From NCBI GenBank assembly GCA_001600695.1, contig BCKQ01000013.1, forward strand, positions 62,001 to 126,000: a DNA stretch of 64,000 nucleotides. The letters run 5' to 3'. Of this stretch, positions 9,877-19,907 are shown piece after piece. Below the pieces are notes generated by a model that was not told where the DNA came from, ran no database searches, and saw only the letters and a list, made by a program, of their open reading frames with translations. Within the stretch, counting starts at the first letter, position 1, and the number at the start of each line of letters is the position of its first letter. The position numbers and the translations under genes are program-made. The DNA is from Ascoidea asiatica (taxonomy: Eukaryota > Ascomycota > Saccharomycetes > Ascoideales > Ascoideaceae).

Positions 9877-11319
9877 TTACATTACTTTTTTATCTTCAGT
9901 TGATTTTTCAACAACTTCTTCAATTTTATTTGAATTAATTTCATTTTCATTAGATTTTAATTCTTCAGATTCTTTTTCATCTATATAACCAATTGCTTTT
10001 AATCTTTCACTTAAAATTGGATGAGAATAATGATAAGCAGAATATAAATAATCAGCATCCATTGTTGATAAATTTTCAATTTGTAATTTAATTAAAGCTT
10101 TTGATAATTGATTTGAATAACCTAAATTTGAAGCAAATTGATCAGCTTCAAATTCTCTATTTCTTGAAAATAAATTCATTGCAAATGTTAAAATACAATC
10201 AATTGGTTTTAAAATATCATTAAATAAAAGAAAACCAATAATTATTGGAAATTGATTATTATAATTTAAAATTATATCTTTAAAACCAAAAGAATAATAT
10301 AAAGAATAATTTTTAAAAAAAATGGAGAATAAAGTAAATAAAAAAAAAGAATAAAATTGAGTAATAATAATCATTTTATTATTATGATTTAAATACCAAT
10401 GACCAATTTCATGAGCTAAAACAGCAGTAATTTCAGGTACAGTTGAAGATTGAATTAAAGTATCAAATAAAACAATTTGTTTTGACCATGGTAAACCCAT
10501 AAAATAAGCATTTGAATGTGAAGATCTTTTTGAACCATCAATAACATATAAATTAGTTAATGGAAATTTTTGAGATTTTGCTAAATTTTCAATAGAAATT
10601 CTTAAATCACCATTTTTTAAAGGTACTAATTTATTAAAAAAAGGTTGAATTATAAAAGGATATAAAGTTTGCATAATTAATTGAATAATGAATAAAAAAG
10701 ACCAAATATATAAAATAAATTTATCATTAAAATAATCAATAATTTTTAAAAAACTTGCAATTAATGGAGTACCTAAAATTATTGAAAGTAAAAAAGATTT
10801 TAAATTATCTGTTAAAAATAAAATTTTTGTTTGTTTATTAAAACCAAAATTTTCTTCTAAAATAAAATGTTGATAATATTGAATTGGTAAAGATATTAAA
10901 GTTGAAATTAATTGAAAAGTGAAAATAAAAAAAATAGAATTTGTAATTAAACCATTCATAAAATTAGGTAAAATAAATTTAAAAATTTTTGAATTATTTA
11001 AATTTATTGAAATTTTCCAAATTAAAGGTAATAAATTAAATTTTATAATTGAAAAATTTAATAAAAAATTAAAACATTCAGAAAAAATTGAAAATTTAGT
11101 TTTTGCAATTGAATAAATTTGAGATTTTTTAAAAGTTTCTAAAGGAATATGATTTTTTAAAGTTATTGGAGGTTTATCATTTTTTAAAATTTTATATTGA
11201 CGAAATGTTAAATAATTTTCAAATAAAAATTGAGCAGTTGTGAAACCAAGAATAAGACTTTTCCAATTAAAACTAGGAATATCTAAAGAATTTGATAAAG
11301 ATTTAATAAATGCAAACAT
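9877..11319 (-). CDS. STE24: CAAX prenyl protease 1 (Ste24-type zinc metalloprotease)
   Basis: The 480-aa multi-pass ER-membrane zinc protease removes the AAX tripeptide from prenylated CAAX proteins and, in yeasts, also trims the a-factor precursor N-terminus. The M48 motif AHEIGHWYLNH places the zinc ligands and catalytic Glu at H303-E304-H307. The downstream NREFEADQFA supplies the third ligand at E391. The conserved RSSHSNAYFMGLPWSKQIVLFDTL segment before the active site and the closing SHPILSERLKAIG are family hallmarks. Length matches S. cerevisiae Ste24 (453 aa) apart from an acidic tail ending KKVM. The ATG is the first in frame. The giant hairpin locus begins 15 nt after the stop. 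Confidence 0.96.
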   Translation of the reverse strand: MFAFIKSLSNSLDIPSFNWKSLILGFTTAQFLFENYLTFRQYKILKNDKPPITLKNHIPLETFKKSQIYSIAKTKFSIFSECFNFLLNFSIIKFNLLPLIWKISINLNNSKIFKFILPNFMNGLITNSIFFIFTFQLISTLISLPIQYYQHFILEENFGFNKQTKILFLTDNLKSFLLSIILGTPLIASFLKIIDYFNDKFILYIWSFLFIIQLIMQTLYPFIIQPFFNKLVPLKNGDLRISIENLAKSQKFPLTNLYVIDGSKRSSHSNAYFMGLPWSKQIVLFDTLIQSSTVPEITAVLAHEIGHWYLNHNNKMIIITQFYSFFLFTLFSIFFKNYSLYYSFGFKDIILNYNNQFPIIIGFLLFNDILKPIDCILTFAMNLFSRNREFEADQFASNLGYSNQLSKALIKLQIENLSTMDADYLYSAYHYSHPILSERLKAIGYIDEKESEELKSNENEINSNKIEEVVEKSTEDKKVM

Positions 11320-11700
11320 TTTAAAGTAAATGAATTAATTAATTGAATTGAATTGATATAATTCTTTTGAAGTAATTAGTTACTGTAATGTATGAATTGA
11401 ATTTAAATTGCCACCAATTATTCAATATTAATAATAAGAATTGCTTAAATCATAAAATAGATAGAAATTGAAATATATTTCCAAGATTTATTGAAAAATA
11501 ACCACACAGCATCTCAGTCTGTCTTCAGAGCAACTTTGTGGAGATGGAGCGTCACGTGAGACTAACACAGTGTCCTTTAAGAGAAAAGAGAAGAGAGAAG
11601 ACAGTCACCTGACATCAAACAAAGATTTAAGCGCTGAAGGAAAACAAAATAGAATAAACATTAAATAAATATAAAAATAAAAAAAGAAAAAAGTAAATAA
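11320..11700. other. Intergenic region between STE24 and the tRNA gene
   Basis: STE24 promoter region. It includes a GC-richer patch with GGAGCGTCACGTGAGAC near 11540, an E-box/Cbf1-type CACGTG site. The T-rich run on the minus strand immediately 3' of the tRNA (revcomp of about 11670-11700) serves as its RNA polymerase III terminator. Confidence 0.55.
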
Positions 11701-11782
11701 CATCCCAGATGGGACTCGAACCCACAATTTCCTGATGGTCTTCTTTCGAAGTCAGGCACGTTAACCTTTTCGTCACTGGGAT
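11701..11782 (-). tRNA. tRNA-Arg (anticodon UCG) with a 9-nt intron
   Basis: The reverse complement folds as a tRNA. The acceptor stem ATCCCAG/CTGGGAT is 7 bp with discriminator G. The D-arm stem ACG/CGT carries a GG in the loop. The anticodon stem is CCTGA/TCAGG, and the T-arm GTGGG-TTCGAGT-CCCAT contains a canonical B box (GGTTCGAGTCC). The anticodon loop reads C-T-TCG-A, then a 9-nt insertion (AAGAAGACC), then A. The insertion sits one base 3' of the anticodon, the standard position of nuclear tRNA introns. Mature length is 73 nt. The anticodon depends on placing T33 before TCG. A T-rich terminator follows on the minus strand. Confidence 0.87.
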
Positions 11783-12732
11783 GTTTCTTGAACGGAAGAC
11801 GTTTGAGGTGAGTTGGACCAAAACTTAACTATGGAGCTCACCCAGCACTCGTAGCACTCGTAGCACTTGTAGCACTCGTAGCATGGTGTTCTTTCCCCGC
11901 GTGAGGAACGGCAAAACTAGGAGAGAGACAAAACACACGATCGGGTATTATGCCCAATTAGGAAGCTCTGTGGAGTCGACTGCTCGAGAGTCTCGATTGC
12001 AGCTGGGCTGTTCTGTGGCTCCCTGGAGATGGCAGTACTCTTGGTACTGTGTTTGAGGTTTGTTTCACTTAGTTAGCTATCTTGGACCCTGCTGAAGTGG
12101 TAGGAGTGTTCACTCACAAGGCTTTTACTCGGCTACTCTTTTAAATATTCGTTTATTCCCTCCCTTGTTTTATATTCAGAGATTGATCTGATGGAACAAC
12201 AATTATCAATTGATAATAACTAGATAATAACCAGATAATAATCAGATAATAATCAGATAATAACTAGATGATAACTAGATGATAACTAGATGATAGTCAG
12301 ATACTCAAATGATCCAAGTCAGAGTAAGAAATAATAGAAATCACTTGTTCTTATTCTATTTCTTATTCTCTTCAATCTCAATTACTAAATATATTTATTA
12401 CTTTTGAATAAACTGATATTTTGGAAATTTTCAACGATACGTATCTGTATTATTTCCCTTTTAGTGTAATCGCCAATTTTGTTATCAATCTCGGTTATTA
12501 TTTTGAATTAGGTAATAAATTTATATATCTATTATATCCAAAGATATTATATTCTTTATTTTCATTTTATTTTATTATAAAAAGACTTAAATATTCTTAT
12601 ATTCTTATGTTCTTTTATTTCTCTTTTTTATTTATATTATATTCAAATTATTATTTAGATTACATATAATACATTATATTTTAATTTATAATTCATTCCT
12701 CATATTCATTATCATATTCAATTCAATTAAAA
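11783..12732. other. Intergenic region with two minisatellites
   Basis: This holds no supported gene. A 9-bp tandem (AGCACTCGT, four to five copies) lies at about 11843-11884 in a GC-richer stretch running to about 12130. An 11-bp tandem (ATAATAACTAG and variants, about eight copies) lies at 12212-12303. The last 400 bases are strongly AT-rich and form the presumed promoter of the aminotransferase. An open frame at 12421-12669 starts with TTG and has only hydrophobic AT-driven composition, so I do not treat it as a gene. Confidence 0.6.
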
Positions 12733-14124
12733 ATGACAGTTTCTACAGAAAATACAGGTTCTTATTTATTTCAAGGTACTGTTGATAAACATCAACCAAT
12801 GATTGTTGGTGGTCATGGAGTTTATTTAATTGTTGAAGATCCAATAACTCATGAAAAAAGAGAAATCTTAGATGGTAATACTTCTGCTTCTGTTTGTTCT
12901 TTAAGTCATGGTGATAAAGATATAATAAATGCAATGAAAAAAGCTTCTGAAGAATCTTTTTATTCATATCCAACAACAACTGCAAATTATAATGCTGAAA
13001 AATTAGCAAAATTTATTTGTGATCATTCACCAAAAAATTCTTTTAATTCTGCTGTATTTGTAGGTTCTGGTTCTGAAGCTAATGAAAATATGATAAAAAT
13101 TGTTTATCAATATCATTTAGAAAATAATCAACCTGAAAGAATTAAATTTATTTCAAGAAATCAAAGTTATCATGGTTATTCATGTGGTTCAATGTCAATA
13201 GCTCAAACTAAAAGACATCAAAGATTTAGACCAGTAAATTTTAATCAAAATCAATTTTTAAAAGTTAGTGAATGTTATCCATATCAAAAACAATTAAAAA
13301 ATGAATCAATTAATGATTATAAATTTAGATTATTAAAAGAAGTTGAAGATACTTTTATTTCTGCAGGTACTGATAAAGTTGCTGCTTTTATTTGTGAAAC
13401 TGTAAGTGGTTCAACTTTAGGTGCTCAAGGTCCAATTCCTGGTTATCTTGAAGGTATTAGAAATATTTGTCATAAATATGGTGCTTTATTTGTTTTAGAT
13501 GAAGTTATGTGTGGTATTGGAAGATGTGGTACTTATCATGCTTGGGAACAATTTTTACCTTTAGATAAAGGTCCTGATTTACAAACTATTGGTAAAACTT
13601 TAGGTAGTGGTTATGTAACAATTGCAGGAATTTTAATATCTCCAAAAGTTAAAGAAATGTATATTAAAGGTAGTGGAAAAATTATTGGTGCTCATACTTA
13701 TCAATCACATTCTTTTAATTGTGCTGTTGCTTTAGCTGTACAAGAAAAAATTTTTAAAGAAAATTTAATTGAAAATTCAAAAAATATGGGAAATTATTTA
13801 CATAATTTATTAATTAAAAATTTAAAAAATTCAAAAGTTTTTGGTGAAGTTAGAGGTTATGGTACTTTTCAAGCTGTTGAATTAGTTAAAAATAAAGAAA
13901 CTAAAGAAGCTTTTAATACAAATTTAGATTTAGCTCATGTTATTGCTGATAAATGTTTTGAAAATGGTTTACAAATTATGGGTATGAATTATACAATTGA
14001 TGGTGATCATGGTGATCATATTATGTTTTCTCCTCCATATACTATAACTAAAGATGAAGTTGATAAAGCTGTTAATATTTTAACTAAAGTTATTAAAGAG
14101 GTTGAAATTGATTTAAAACTTTAA
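12733..14124 (+). CDS. Class III PLP-dependent aminotransferase
   Basis: The 463-aa enzyme transfers an amino group with pyridoxal phosphate as cofactor. Class III hallmarks are in order: the phosphate/substrate loop FVGSGSEANE (GSGS at 111-114, E115), the aromatic YHGYS that stacks on PLP, the Asp that binds the PLP nitrogen in FVLDEVMCGIGR (D256), and the Schiff-base lysine in QTIGKTLGSGY (K288). IGAHTYQSHSFNCAVALA closes the active site. Length is normal and no targeting peptide is evident, suggesting a cytosolic enzyme. It resembles uncharacterised fungal class III aminotransferases more than CAR2 or ARG8. The amino donor and acceptor cannot be deduced. Confidence 0.92.
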   Translation: MTVSTENTGSYLFQGTVDKHQPMIVGGHGVYLIVEDPITHEKREILDGNTSASVCSLSHGDKDIINAMKKASEESFYSYPTTTANYNAEKLAKFICDHSPKNSFNSAVFVGSGSEANENMIKIVYQYHLENNQPERIKFISRNQSYHGYSCGSMSIAQTKRHQRFRPVNFNQNQFLKVSECYPYQKQLKNESINDYKFRLLKEVEDTFISAGTDKVAAFICETVSGSTLGAQGPIPGYLEGIRNICHKYGALFVLDEVMCGIGRCGTYHAWEQFLPLDKGPDLQTIGKTLGSGYVTIAGILISPKVKEMYIKGSGKIIGAHTYQSHSFNCAVALAVQEKIFKENLIENSKNMGNYLHNLLIKNLKNSKVFGEVRGYGTFQAVELVKNKETKEAFNTNLDLAHVIADKCFENGLQIMGMNYTIDGDHGDHIMFSPPYTITKDEVDKAVNILTKVIKEVEIDLKL

Positions 14125-15733
14125 TTATTAATCTAAAATTTATATAATTAACTCCTCCAGTTCTTAGCTCTTTATTTACTCAACGAATTCTACTTTCAAA
14201 TACTAGTATAAATCTCTATATATACATTTTATACAATATATAAAAATCTATAATAATAATAAACTACAATTATTATCTTATATTCTTTTTGACAATAAAT
14301 CAATTCAAAAAAAAGAAGATCCGCAATTTTGGATTCAAATCCTATAGAGCCCTGAGATTAAAAATTGTAAGTATCTGTGCCATTATGTACAATTTTGTGT
14401 CCTACAAACTAATTAGACTTTTGTGCAGAAAATATCATGCATTATATTGCAGTGCTGCAGAAGATTAACGCGGGTAATGTTGCCCTGGTTGCAAGCTTTT
14501 TTCTCCCAAAACCTGATTCTTCAGGGATTTTCAAAACGCGTCGATGGTGAATGCAATAAAAAATATAAGTATATTTTGTCTTACTAACTATAAAAGTGGT
14601 AAGAAGATGACTAAGTTTTATCTTTGCAGATAGACAACTTAAATAGTTACCTAAAACATAAACCGAGCATGTTTTAGGTGATCATGTGACTCTTCTAACA
14701 GATGTCACATGTTATAAAGATCACATGGTTAGACAAACTTCATTAGCCACACAAAGGCTTGTTTAGCCTAATTTAATTAATGCAAGGGACCATTTCCAAA
14801 GCCACAAAAGCCACGTAAAGCCACTAGTGAAACAAAGGAGAGTGGCAAATGTAAGGGGCACATTCAATAAAATCCATCAAAGTATTGAGTGTGGCGTGCG
14901 CATAAAGACGCCGATCACGGGTGGCTGGTGCTTATGTGTTTCCTTCTGCGCTGCTGGCAGTTCTGCGTGCTGTACAGCGTGTTGTAATTTGCGTAGGTGC
15001 CGTGACTGGCGTGACCGACGAGACTTTGGAAATGATTTCATAATTTTATTCCAGATTCAAAACAATTTTAAATGAAAACACTTTTCAGGAATTGAAGAAT
15101 TCTATTTAATTCGTAATGAATAAAAAAAGAACTAAATCAGTTGCATTCAATTCAATTTATTTCTAAAAAAACATATTTTTGTTTCATTGAATGATAAAGG
15201 TTAAATAAAGAGTTACATTATTATTTCAAAAGCTCTTTTCAAAAAAAGAAGAATAAATTGAAAAAGATACTTTTTCAAGTAAAATTAAAAACTTTTCAGC
15301 ATTTTTCAATATTTTTAAAAAGTTACTCTACACTTCTTTTTTTTTTGTTTTAATAAAGTTACTTTTTTGAATATCATATCACTATCTGAAATATTTCAAT
15401 TTATTTAATCTTTGATCTATTCCTATTTTACTTTTATTCTTTTCATTTCTTTCTTTTACCATTTCAAAGGTTATGTTTAAAATTACAAATTCATTCAATA
15501 AACACGAGATATTCATTCGTTTTTAAAGAAAAGATATAGTAAAAGCTAATCAAAGCCCATTAAAAGTTTATAAAAGGTTAATTGAAGAAATATTAAAGGA
15601 AATAAACAATCAATTATCAGAATTCATATCATTTTCTTACAATTTTCTTTTTATTTATCTTCAAATTCATACTTAATCTCTTCAATTCATCAATTCATCA
15701 TTTCATCAATTTATTATATTACAACATTGCATT
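14125..15733. other. Long intergenic region with GC-rich island and CACATG motif cluster
   Basis: This region has no gene I can support. It includes an MCB-like ACGCGT (about 14537), a 9-bp inverted repeat CCTAAAACA/TGTTTTAGG around 14650-14678, and sites ATCATGTGAC (14681), GTCACATG (14704) and TCACATGG (14721). A GC-rich island spans about 14840-15030. An open frame in that island begins with GTG, not ATG, and has no family resemblance. From 15060 to 15733 the sequence is AT-rich promoter or leader of the next gene. Confidence 0.55.
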
Positions 15734-18700
15734 ATGATTGAAGAAAATGATGAAGGAGCAAATTTAATCATTAATAATTTATCAAAATTACAATTTGATG
15801 ATTTAGTTGATATAATATTATTAAAACAAAAAAATAGTTATTCAAATTTATTTCAAAATTTAAAAGAATTACAAAATTTAATTAATCAATTAAGAGTTTG
15901 GGGTAGAATTGAAAAATTAATAATAAATTTTTTTGATTATAATATTATAATAAAATTATTTATAATCTTAGATAATTTTACAAAATCTTTAACTTATTTA
16001 TCTTCGAATATTCAATTATCAAAATTAAATAATAATATTGATTTAAAATTAAAATCTCAAATTATTGAAAAATTAATTCTGGGAATTTATGCAACTTTAT
16101 CAAATTGCTTTTTAATTAATAAAAATTTATTACAATCTTTTAAATTATTTGATATAAATTATCCAAATTTTTTTAAAATTAATTCTAAGATTAAATTATT
16201 AAAAAATTTAAATTTAAAAATTGATGGTAATATAATCTTAATAAATTTATTATTAATTTTATCAAAATGTTCAATAACAAATGATTTATCAATAAATTTT
16301 TTAAATTTTTTAAGAAAAAAAAATAATGATAATAAAATTATTGAAAAATTAAATTCAAACTTTCAAAATTTAATACCTCCAATTAGATTATTTTTTTTAT
16401 TAATGTATAATGGTCATAAATATGATCAAATTAAAATTAAAAAAAATAATTTTATTAAATTAATTAATAAAATCATTTCAATTATTTTATTATCTTTGAA
16501 GAATACTTTATCAATCTCAAAATTCATTTTATTTCAAAATATTTTCATATTAAAAAATTCAAATAATATAACAAATATAATTAAAAATAAAGATATGTTT
16601 AATAAAAATTTAAATTTTATCTTAGTGGAATTATTAAAATCTTTATATGCTTTTTTTCATAATTATAAATATTTATTACCTTTTTTAAAAGATTCTTTTC
16701 AAAATTTTGATATAAATGATGAAACTTTTAATAATCCAATCTCAAATAATAACTTAAATAATAATAATATAAATAATAATCATATAAACAATAATACTTT
16801 AACTGTTTCTCATAATTATGATTCAAATTTACATTCTCCAATATTTTATAGTAATTCTTTAATTCCTATTCCAATCTCAACTTCAATTTCAAATGCTCAA
16901 TCTTTACCTTTATCTAATTCCAACTCAATTTCAAATTTATCTATTTCTTCAAATTCTTCAAAATCTTTTAAAAGTAATGATCAAAATTATCCTTCTTCAA
17001 TTCATACAAGTTTTTCAACAAATAATCATTCTCATTTTAGTAAAAAAAGAATTTCAAATTTTAAAAAAATTACAACTAATAATCTTACAATCTCAATTAA
17101 TACTTCAAATAATAATTCAAGTTTAAATAAATTGAGTTTACAAATAGATAATAAAGTTAATGAAGCTTCTTTAATTAGTAATTTAAAAATATTTATTGAA
17201 TTTATTGGTATTGATAAAGTTCATTTAATCTCTTCAAATTCTTCAATGATTTTTAAATCAAATACAAATTATTCTTTAAGTTTTTCTTCTTTATCTTTTG
17301 GTTTATTTAAAAATATTGGAAATTTATTTACAACTTTACCTTTTTATTTAATTAATAAAGTTTTATTTTTAAATTATTACCCTTCAAATAATAATAATAA
17401 TAATCATAGTCATCATAATAGTAATGAATCAAGTTATCATAGTAAAAATATAAGTTATGATGATATAGATGATTTTAATTTTTCTTCTTCAAGTAGCCAA
17501 AATGATTTTAATTCAATTAATAATAATGATAACTCTGATACTGAGTTTTATGATACCGAAGAAGAAAATGACGAGGATTATGACACTGAAGAAGAGGATA
17601 GTGATAATAGTGATTCATGCACTTCAAGAACATCCACTTCTTCAATAAGTGATAGTGAAAATTCTGTTTCCCACAAAAAAAAGCATTTGAAATCAAAATC
17701 AAAATCAAAATCCAAGTCAAAGTCAAAGTCTTATTACAATAAAATTATATCTGTAGGTGGAGAAGATGATAACAGAATATATGATTCTGACGTAAGTGAT
17801 CTAGATTCTGCTAACATTTTCGATTCAGATTCAGATGATTCCGATATTGATATCAAAAGTTCCCGTACAACAAATAATTTTAAACCAAGAGATAGACTTA
17901 GACACATGCAACAGTTAAAAGAAAAACAAAAGGAAGAAGAAGAAAAAAATGCCAAAGAAATGAGTATGGATGATGATTTATTAGCTAATAATGGGTTTTA
18001 TAAAAAAAATCCAATTATGTATGATTTTAAAAAATTTGTTTTTAATTATTTAAGTTTAATGAAATTTGAACTTCTAAATCAAAATTCAGATGTGATTCCA
18101 CCAATAATAAATTCATCTTCAAATCTCAAATCAAATGATGATATACAAAACTCTTTAAAAAACAAAGAAAAGTTAAAAAAAAAATTCCCAGAGGATGATA
18201 TTTTCACAATCCTATTATTAATTAATCATATTGTTGATTTCTTAAAATACTTGAAAAAACAAGTCGTGGATTTCAAAGCATATTCCGAAGCGATAAACTC
18301 TTCCTCATTAAAAAAAAAAAAAAAAATGAAAAGAAAGACTAGAATAATGAAGCAAAAAGAATTTTTAGTTGATGATATTTTATCTATGATTACTGAAAAT
18401 GTATTGCCTATAAATCAAGAAATGAAAGATAAATTGCGTTCAGAAAAGGATATTATGGCTAAACTATTTGCAAATGTTTTACAAGCTACAAGAAATGAAA
18501 ATCTGGATACCCAAACTCTCTCTAGAAAAGAAAGCAGGAAATTCTCTTATGGAAACAGAGCAAGCCTTTATCACAATGGATCTATTTCTTCTTCAAAAAA
18601 ACCAAATGAAAGTTCATTTGGACAGAAATCTATATCAGTACCTGCCAATGATATACCCACATTTACTTGTCTTGAGCTTTATCCACTTCTAATTCAATGT

Positions 18701-19630
18701 TGTAAGGATAACTTCAAAGCACAAGGAATCAAAACTCTAATCATAGATTTATTTTTCAGTCTTATCATAGGCGATGAGCTTTTAGCTGATCCTTCGTCGA
18801 TTAGTACTATGATTCAAGAAGATTATGTTGTTAATACTTTAAATATAGATGCCAGAAAAGCTAGTACCGCTAGTTATAGAAGTTTCAAAAGTTCAGATCA
18901 AAAAAAATTATCAGAAGATTTAGGTTACGATATTGCAAATATTGATTTTGATAATTTTACTGTGATGGAATCTCCTATTAATACATTAGAAACGTTGAAA
19001 CTTTCAAAAGAGCAATCAAACTCAGGTGAAGATCAAGTTGCACATTCTGATGGTCTTGTAAACAATGAGTTAATTGTGAAATTCAAGAAATTTTTAAAGA
19101 TATTTATGAGGAATGATTTACATAAAATAGTATTTTTATTTTTGAAAAGTAAAAAAATTGTTCAAACTAAAGATGACTTGAAAATTATAAATGATTTTTT
19201 CGATGAAGGAGAAAATAGTGAATCGCATGCATACGATCTTAACTATTACACATCACCTAAAACAGCTTCCAACAGAGATTCTATAAAATCAAATTATGTT
19301 GCCTCAAATCAAAGAGATTCTCTTTTAAATTATTCTAAATACATAAAAGAGCCTCCAACCAATTCACGAAGACCTTCTCCAAATAATAGAGGTTCATCGT
19401 CAACTGTTGCTTTAGGCAGAGAACCTTCAAGGAAGATTTCATATGGTGATCTATTTTCCAGATATGAATTCAATGGAGATGTCAGCTCTATTAGAAGTAA
19501 TACAGCTCGTTCTAAATTGTCAGACATACCCAGTTCAAATGCTTCCATCAATGACAATCTGAGCTGGACTGAAGAAGATAAATTCAGAGAAGCAGAAAAA
19601 ATATATAAACTAATTTGGCAAGCACATTGA
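15734..19630 (+). CDS. Large unrecognised protein; alpha-helical N-terminus, Ser/Asp-rich middle, weak Ric8-like tail
   Basis: I do not recognise this 1298-aa protein with confidence. Residues 1-340 are Leu/Ile/Asn-rich with a helical-repeat look. Residues 345-480 and 550-720 are low complexity (Asn, Ser, acidic runs DTEEENDEDYDTEEED, and a KSKSKSKSKS repeat). A better conserved-looking block follows (about 750-870, with LLLINHIVDFLKYL). Then come basic KKKKKMKRKTR and a second helical block (about 970-1130) with CLELYPLLIQCCKDNFKAQG and ADPSSISTMI. The last residues (SWTEEDKFREAEKIYKLI) resemble the TEE-x-K-x-EA-x-K segment near the end of Ric8/synembryn, an armadillo-fold chaperone/GEF for G-alpha. 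That is a weak clue only. Its 3' end converges with TOP2, 277 bp apart. Confidence 0.8.
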   Translation: MIEENDEGANLIINNLSKLQFDDLVDIILLKQKNSYSNLFQNLKELQNLINQLRVWGRIEKLIINFFDYNIIIKLFIILDNFTKSLTYLSSNIQLSKLNNNIDLKLKSQIIEKLILGIYATLSNCFLINKNLLQSFKLFDINYPNFFKINSKIKLLKNLNLKIDGNIILINLLLILSKCSITNDLSINFLNFLRKKNNDNKIIEKLNSNFQNLIPPIRLFFLLMYNGHKYDQIKIKKNNFIKLINKIISIILLSLKNTLSISKFILFQNIFILKNSNNITNIIKNKDMFNKNLNFILVELLKSLYAFFHNYKYLLPFLKDSFQNFDINDETFNNPISNNNLNNNNINNNHINNNTLTVSHNYDSNLHSPIFYSNSLIPIPISTSISNAQSLPLSNSNSISNLSISSNSSKSFKSNDQNYPSSIHTSFSTNNHSHFSKKRISNFKKITTNNLTISINTSNNNSSLNKLSLQIDNKVNEASLISNLKIFIEFIGIDKVHLISSNSSMIFKSNTNYSLSFSSLSFGLFKNIGNLFTTLPFYLINKVLFLNYYPSNNNNNNHSHHNSNESSYHSKNISYDDIDDFNFSSSSSQNDFNSINNNDNSDTEFYDTEEENDEDYDTEEEDSDNSDSCTSRTSTSSISDSENSVSHKKKHLKSKSKSKSKSKSKSYYNKIISVGGEDDNRIYDSDVSDLDSANIFDSDSDDSDIDIKSSRTTNNFKPRDRLRHMQQLKEKQKEEEEKNAKEMSMDDDLLANNGFYKKNPIMYDFKKFVFNYLSLMKFELLNQNSDVIPPIINSSSNLKSNDDIQNSLKNKEKLKKKFPEDDIFTILLLINHIVDFLKYLKKQVVDFKAYSEAINSSSLKKKKKMKRKTRIMKQKEFLVDDILSMITENVLPINQEMKDKLRSEKDIMAKLFANVLQATRNENLDTQTLSRKESRKFSYGNRASLYHNGSISSSKKPNESSFGQKSISVPANDIPTFTCLELYPLLIQCCKDNFKAQGIKTLIIDLFFSLIIGDELLADPSSISTMIQEDYVVNTLNIDARKASTASYRSFKSSDQKKLSEDLGYDIANIDFDNFTVMESPINTLETLKLSKEQSNSGEDQVAHSDGLVNNELIVKFKKFLKIFMRNDLHKIVFLFLKSKKIVQTKDDLKIINDFFDEGENSESHAYDLNYYTSPKTASNRDSIKSNYVASNQRDSLLNYSKYIKEPPTNSRRPSPNNRGSSSTVALGREPSRKISYGDLFSRYEFNGDVSSIRSNTARSKLSDIPSSNASINDNLSWTEEDKFREAEKIYKLIWQAH

Positions 19631-19907
19631 TTTCATTACCTTTCTTTTATTTTTTTACCTTTTTTTTTTTAGAAGCTTTCTACTTTTTCATTTTTTTTAG
19701 ATTTTTTTTCGATATAGTTTTTTTTTTCTGCCGCGTTAGGTTCAAGGGCAGGTTTGTTTTATTTTTACATTTTTTTAGTTAATTCATTCATTCAATTTCG
19801 TCTAAATTTTTAGAATTTTAAATTAATTTCTTATTTTCAATAAACTCATGATAATATATATAAAGTACACAAAAATAAAAAGTAGCTACGTAAAAATAAA
19901 AGCAAAT

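Noticed and set aside
12421-12669. 82-codon hydrophobic open frame before the aminotransferase
   Set aside because: It starts with TTG, is driven by AT-rich composition, shows no motif and overlaps the likely promoter.
14325-14360. T-arm-like GGATTCAAATCC suggesting a tRNA
   Set aside because: The T-stem lacks the G53-C61 pair and no acceptor, D or anticodon arms can be built around it.
14827-15075. 82-codon Cys-rich open frame in a GC-rich island
   Set aside because: It starts with GTG and has no ATG or family likeness. Cys runs come from TGC/TGT-rich DNA.
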